A DNA stretch of 64,000 nucleotides from Pseudomonas paraeruginosa PA7. GTDB taxonomy: Bacteria > Pseudomonadota > Gammaproteobacteria > Pseudomonadales > Pseudomonadaceae. Below, piece after piece: positions 63,692-64,000 of the stretch. The DNA is taken from assembly GCF_000017205.1 (NCBI RefSeq), contig NC_009656.1, forward strand, positions 4,592,001-4,656,000. The letters are read 5' to 3'. A program made the position numbers and the translations under genes. How positions within the stretch are numbered: the stretch's first letter is position 1; each line of letters opens with the position of its first letter. The notes beneath the pieces are model-generated. The model had not been told where the DNA came from. It was given only the letters and a program-made list of their open reading frames with translations, and did not search any database.

Positions 63692-64000
63692 ATGTTTCAA
63701 CTCCTTTCCTGGATCTCCAGGAAGCCGTCCCCCAGCCAACTAACCAAAGCTGCCCCAGGGGGATTCCTCCCTCCTCTGAGCAGCATGGAGCTGCTCGGCA
63801 CACCTCGGCGCCGGCAGCTACTGGAGAACATCTGGCAGCGCGCCTCGCTATCCAAGCAGCAATTCGAGGAGATCTACCGGCGGCCACTGGCCAACTATGC
63901 CGAGCTGGTCCAGCAGCTCCCTGCTTCGGAAAACCATCACCATGCCCATCCAGGCGGGATGATCGATCACGGCTTGGAGATCGTGGCCTACGCACTGAAG
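63692..64000 (+). CDS. traI: MobH-type relaxase (TraI), 5' part
   Basis: The first 103 residues are present and the frame runs off the window. The sequence begins MFQLLSWISRKPSPSQLTKA and contains SENHHHAHPGGMIDHGLEIV, the His-rich HD-like motif near the N-terminus of MobH (TraI_2, R391/ICE-type) relaxases, which nick at the transfer origin and lead the strand into the recipient. No transfer origin can be pinpointed in the window; the upstream region was disrupted by the IS256-type element. Confidence 0.85.
   Translation, partial: MFQLLSWISRKPSPSQLTKAAPGGFLPPLSSMELLGTPRRRQLLENIWQRASLSKQQFEEIYRRPLANYAELVQQLPASENHHHAHPGGMIDHGLEIVAYALK

Noticed and set aside
1..64000. tRNA, rRNA, integrase gene or attachment sites.
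   Set aside because: None was recognised by reading; the window appears to be internal to the element, so ends and host chromosome are outside.

Overview
The window is the interior of a large integrative and conjugative element (ICE) or related plasmid from a high-GC gammaproteobacterium, most likely Pseudomonas (probably P. aeruginosa). The signs are the codon use, a 65-residue CrpP/Rmf-like gene, a complete type IVB conjugation-pilus operon in PAPI-1/pKLC102 order (pilL-N-O-P-Q-R-S-T-V-M), and the ICE-type conjugation genes (TIGR037xx families, TraD, VirB4, TraG) leading to a MobH relaxase cut by the window end. No rRNA, tRNA, integrase, attachment site or ordinary chromosomal gene is seen, so the element's ends lie outside. 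Family names are recalled from sequence features, not searched.

Layout. 0-10 kb: DNA maintenance genes (DUF3158, Rha-like, SSB, XRE regulator, CrpP-like, topoisomerase III, PcfJ-like plus SNF2-like helicase). 10.2-10.85 kb: a reverse-strand toxin-antitoxin pair. 11-21.7 kb: the pilus operon. 21.7-30.5 kb: a gene-free 0.7 kb, then a run of mostly small genes (DUF3577, DUF3275, several unknown), nearly every one behind a hairpin-rich leader. 28.9-32.7 kb: a DUF6094-type methyltransferase and a large helicase with a zinc-binding insert. 32.7-34.1 kb: small, mostly reverse-strand unknown genes. 34.3-40.6 kb: first conjugation operon (CxxC protein, lytic transglycosylase, TraD). 40.9-44.4 kb: cargo (UvrD-like helicase, an all-repeat protein, DUF2845, a small unknown). 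44.5-53.2 kb: second conjugation operon (RAQPRD to VirB4 and a Dsb-like protein). 53.2-54.75 kb: AT-rich cargo flanked by a duplicated 3' end of the Dsb-like gene. 54.9-59.6 kb: third conjugation operon ending in TraG. 59.6-62 kb: DUF3742, ParDE-type pair, unknown genes. 62.2-63.6 kb: an IS256-family insertion with a perfect 8-bp target duplication. 63.7 kb to the end: start of the relaxase gene.

How it works together. The pilus makes mating contact. TraD, VirB4, TraG and the small membrane and periplasmic proteins form the ICE-type secretion channel, the transglycosylase opens the wall, and the relaxase nicks and leads the DNA. SSB, topoisomerase III and the helicases handle DNA in donor or recipient, and toxin-antitoxin pairs stabilise the element.

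Three regulatory or architectural signals stand out. (1) A ~190-240 nt structured RNA leader occurs three times (before the genes at 22633, 23914 and 26110), with compensatory base changes in several stems; many neighbouring genes have shorter leaders that bury the ribosome binding site. (2) A shared element, AAAT-N16-GAGTATTTC-like, lies 67-72 nt before the start codon of all three conjugation operons, the pilus operon and the relaxase gene, which suggests one common transfer switch. (3) The 369-residue protein at 42478 consists entirely of 14 alternating 27- and 26-residue repeats.
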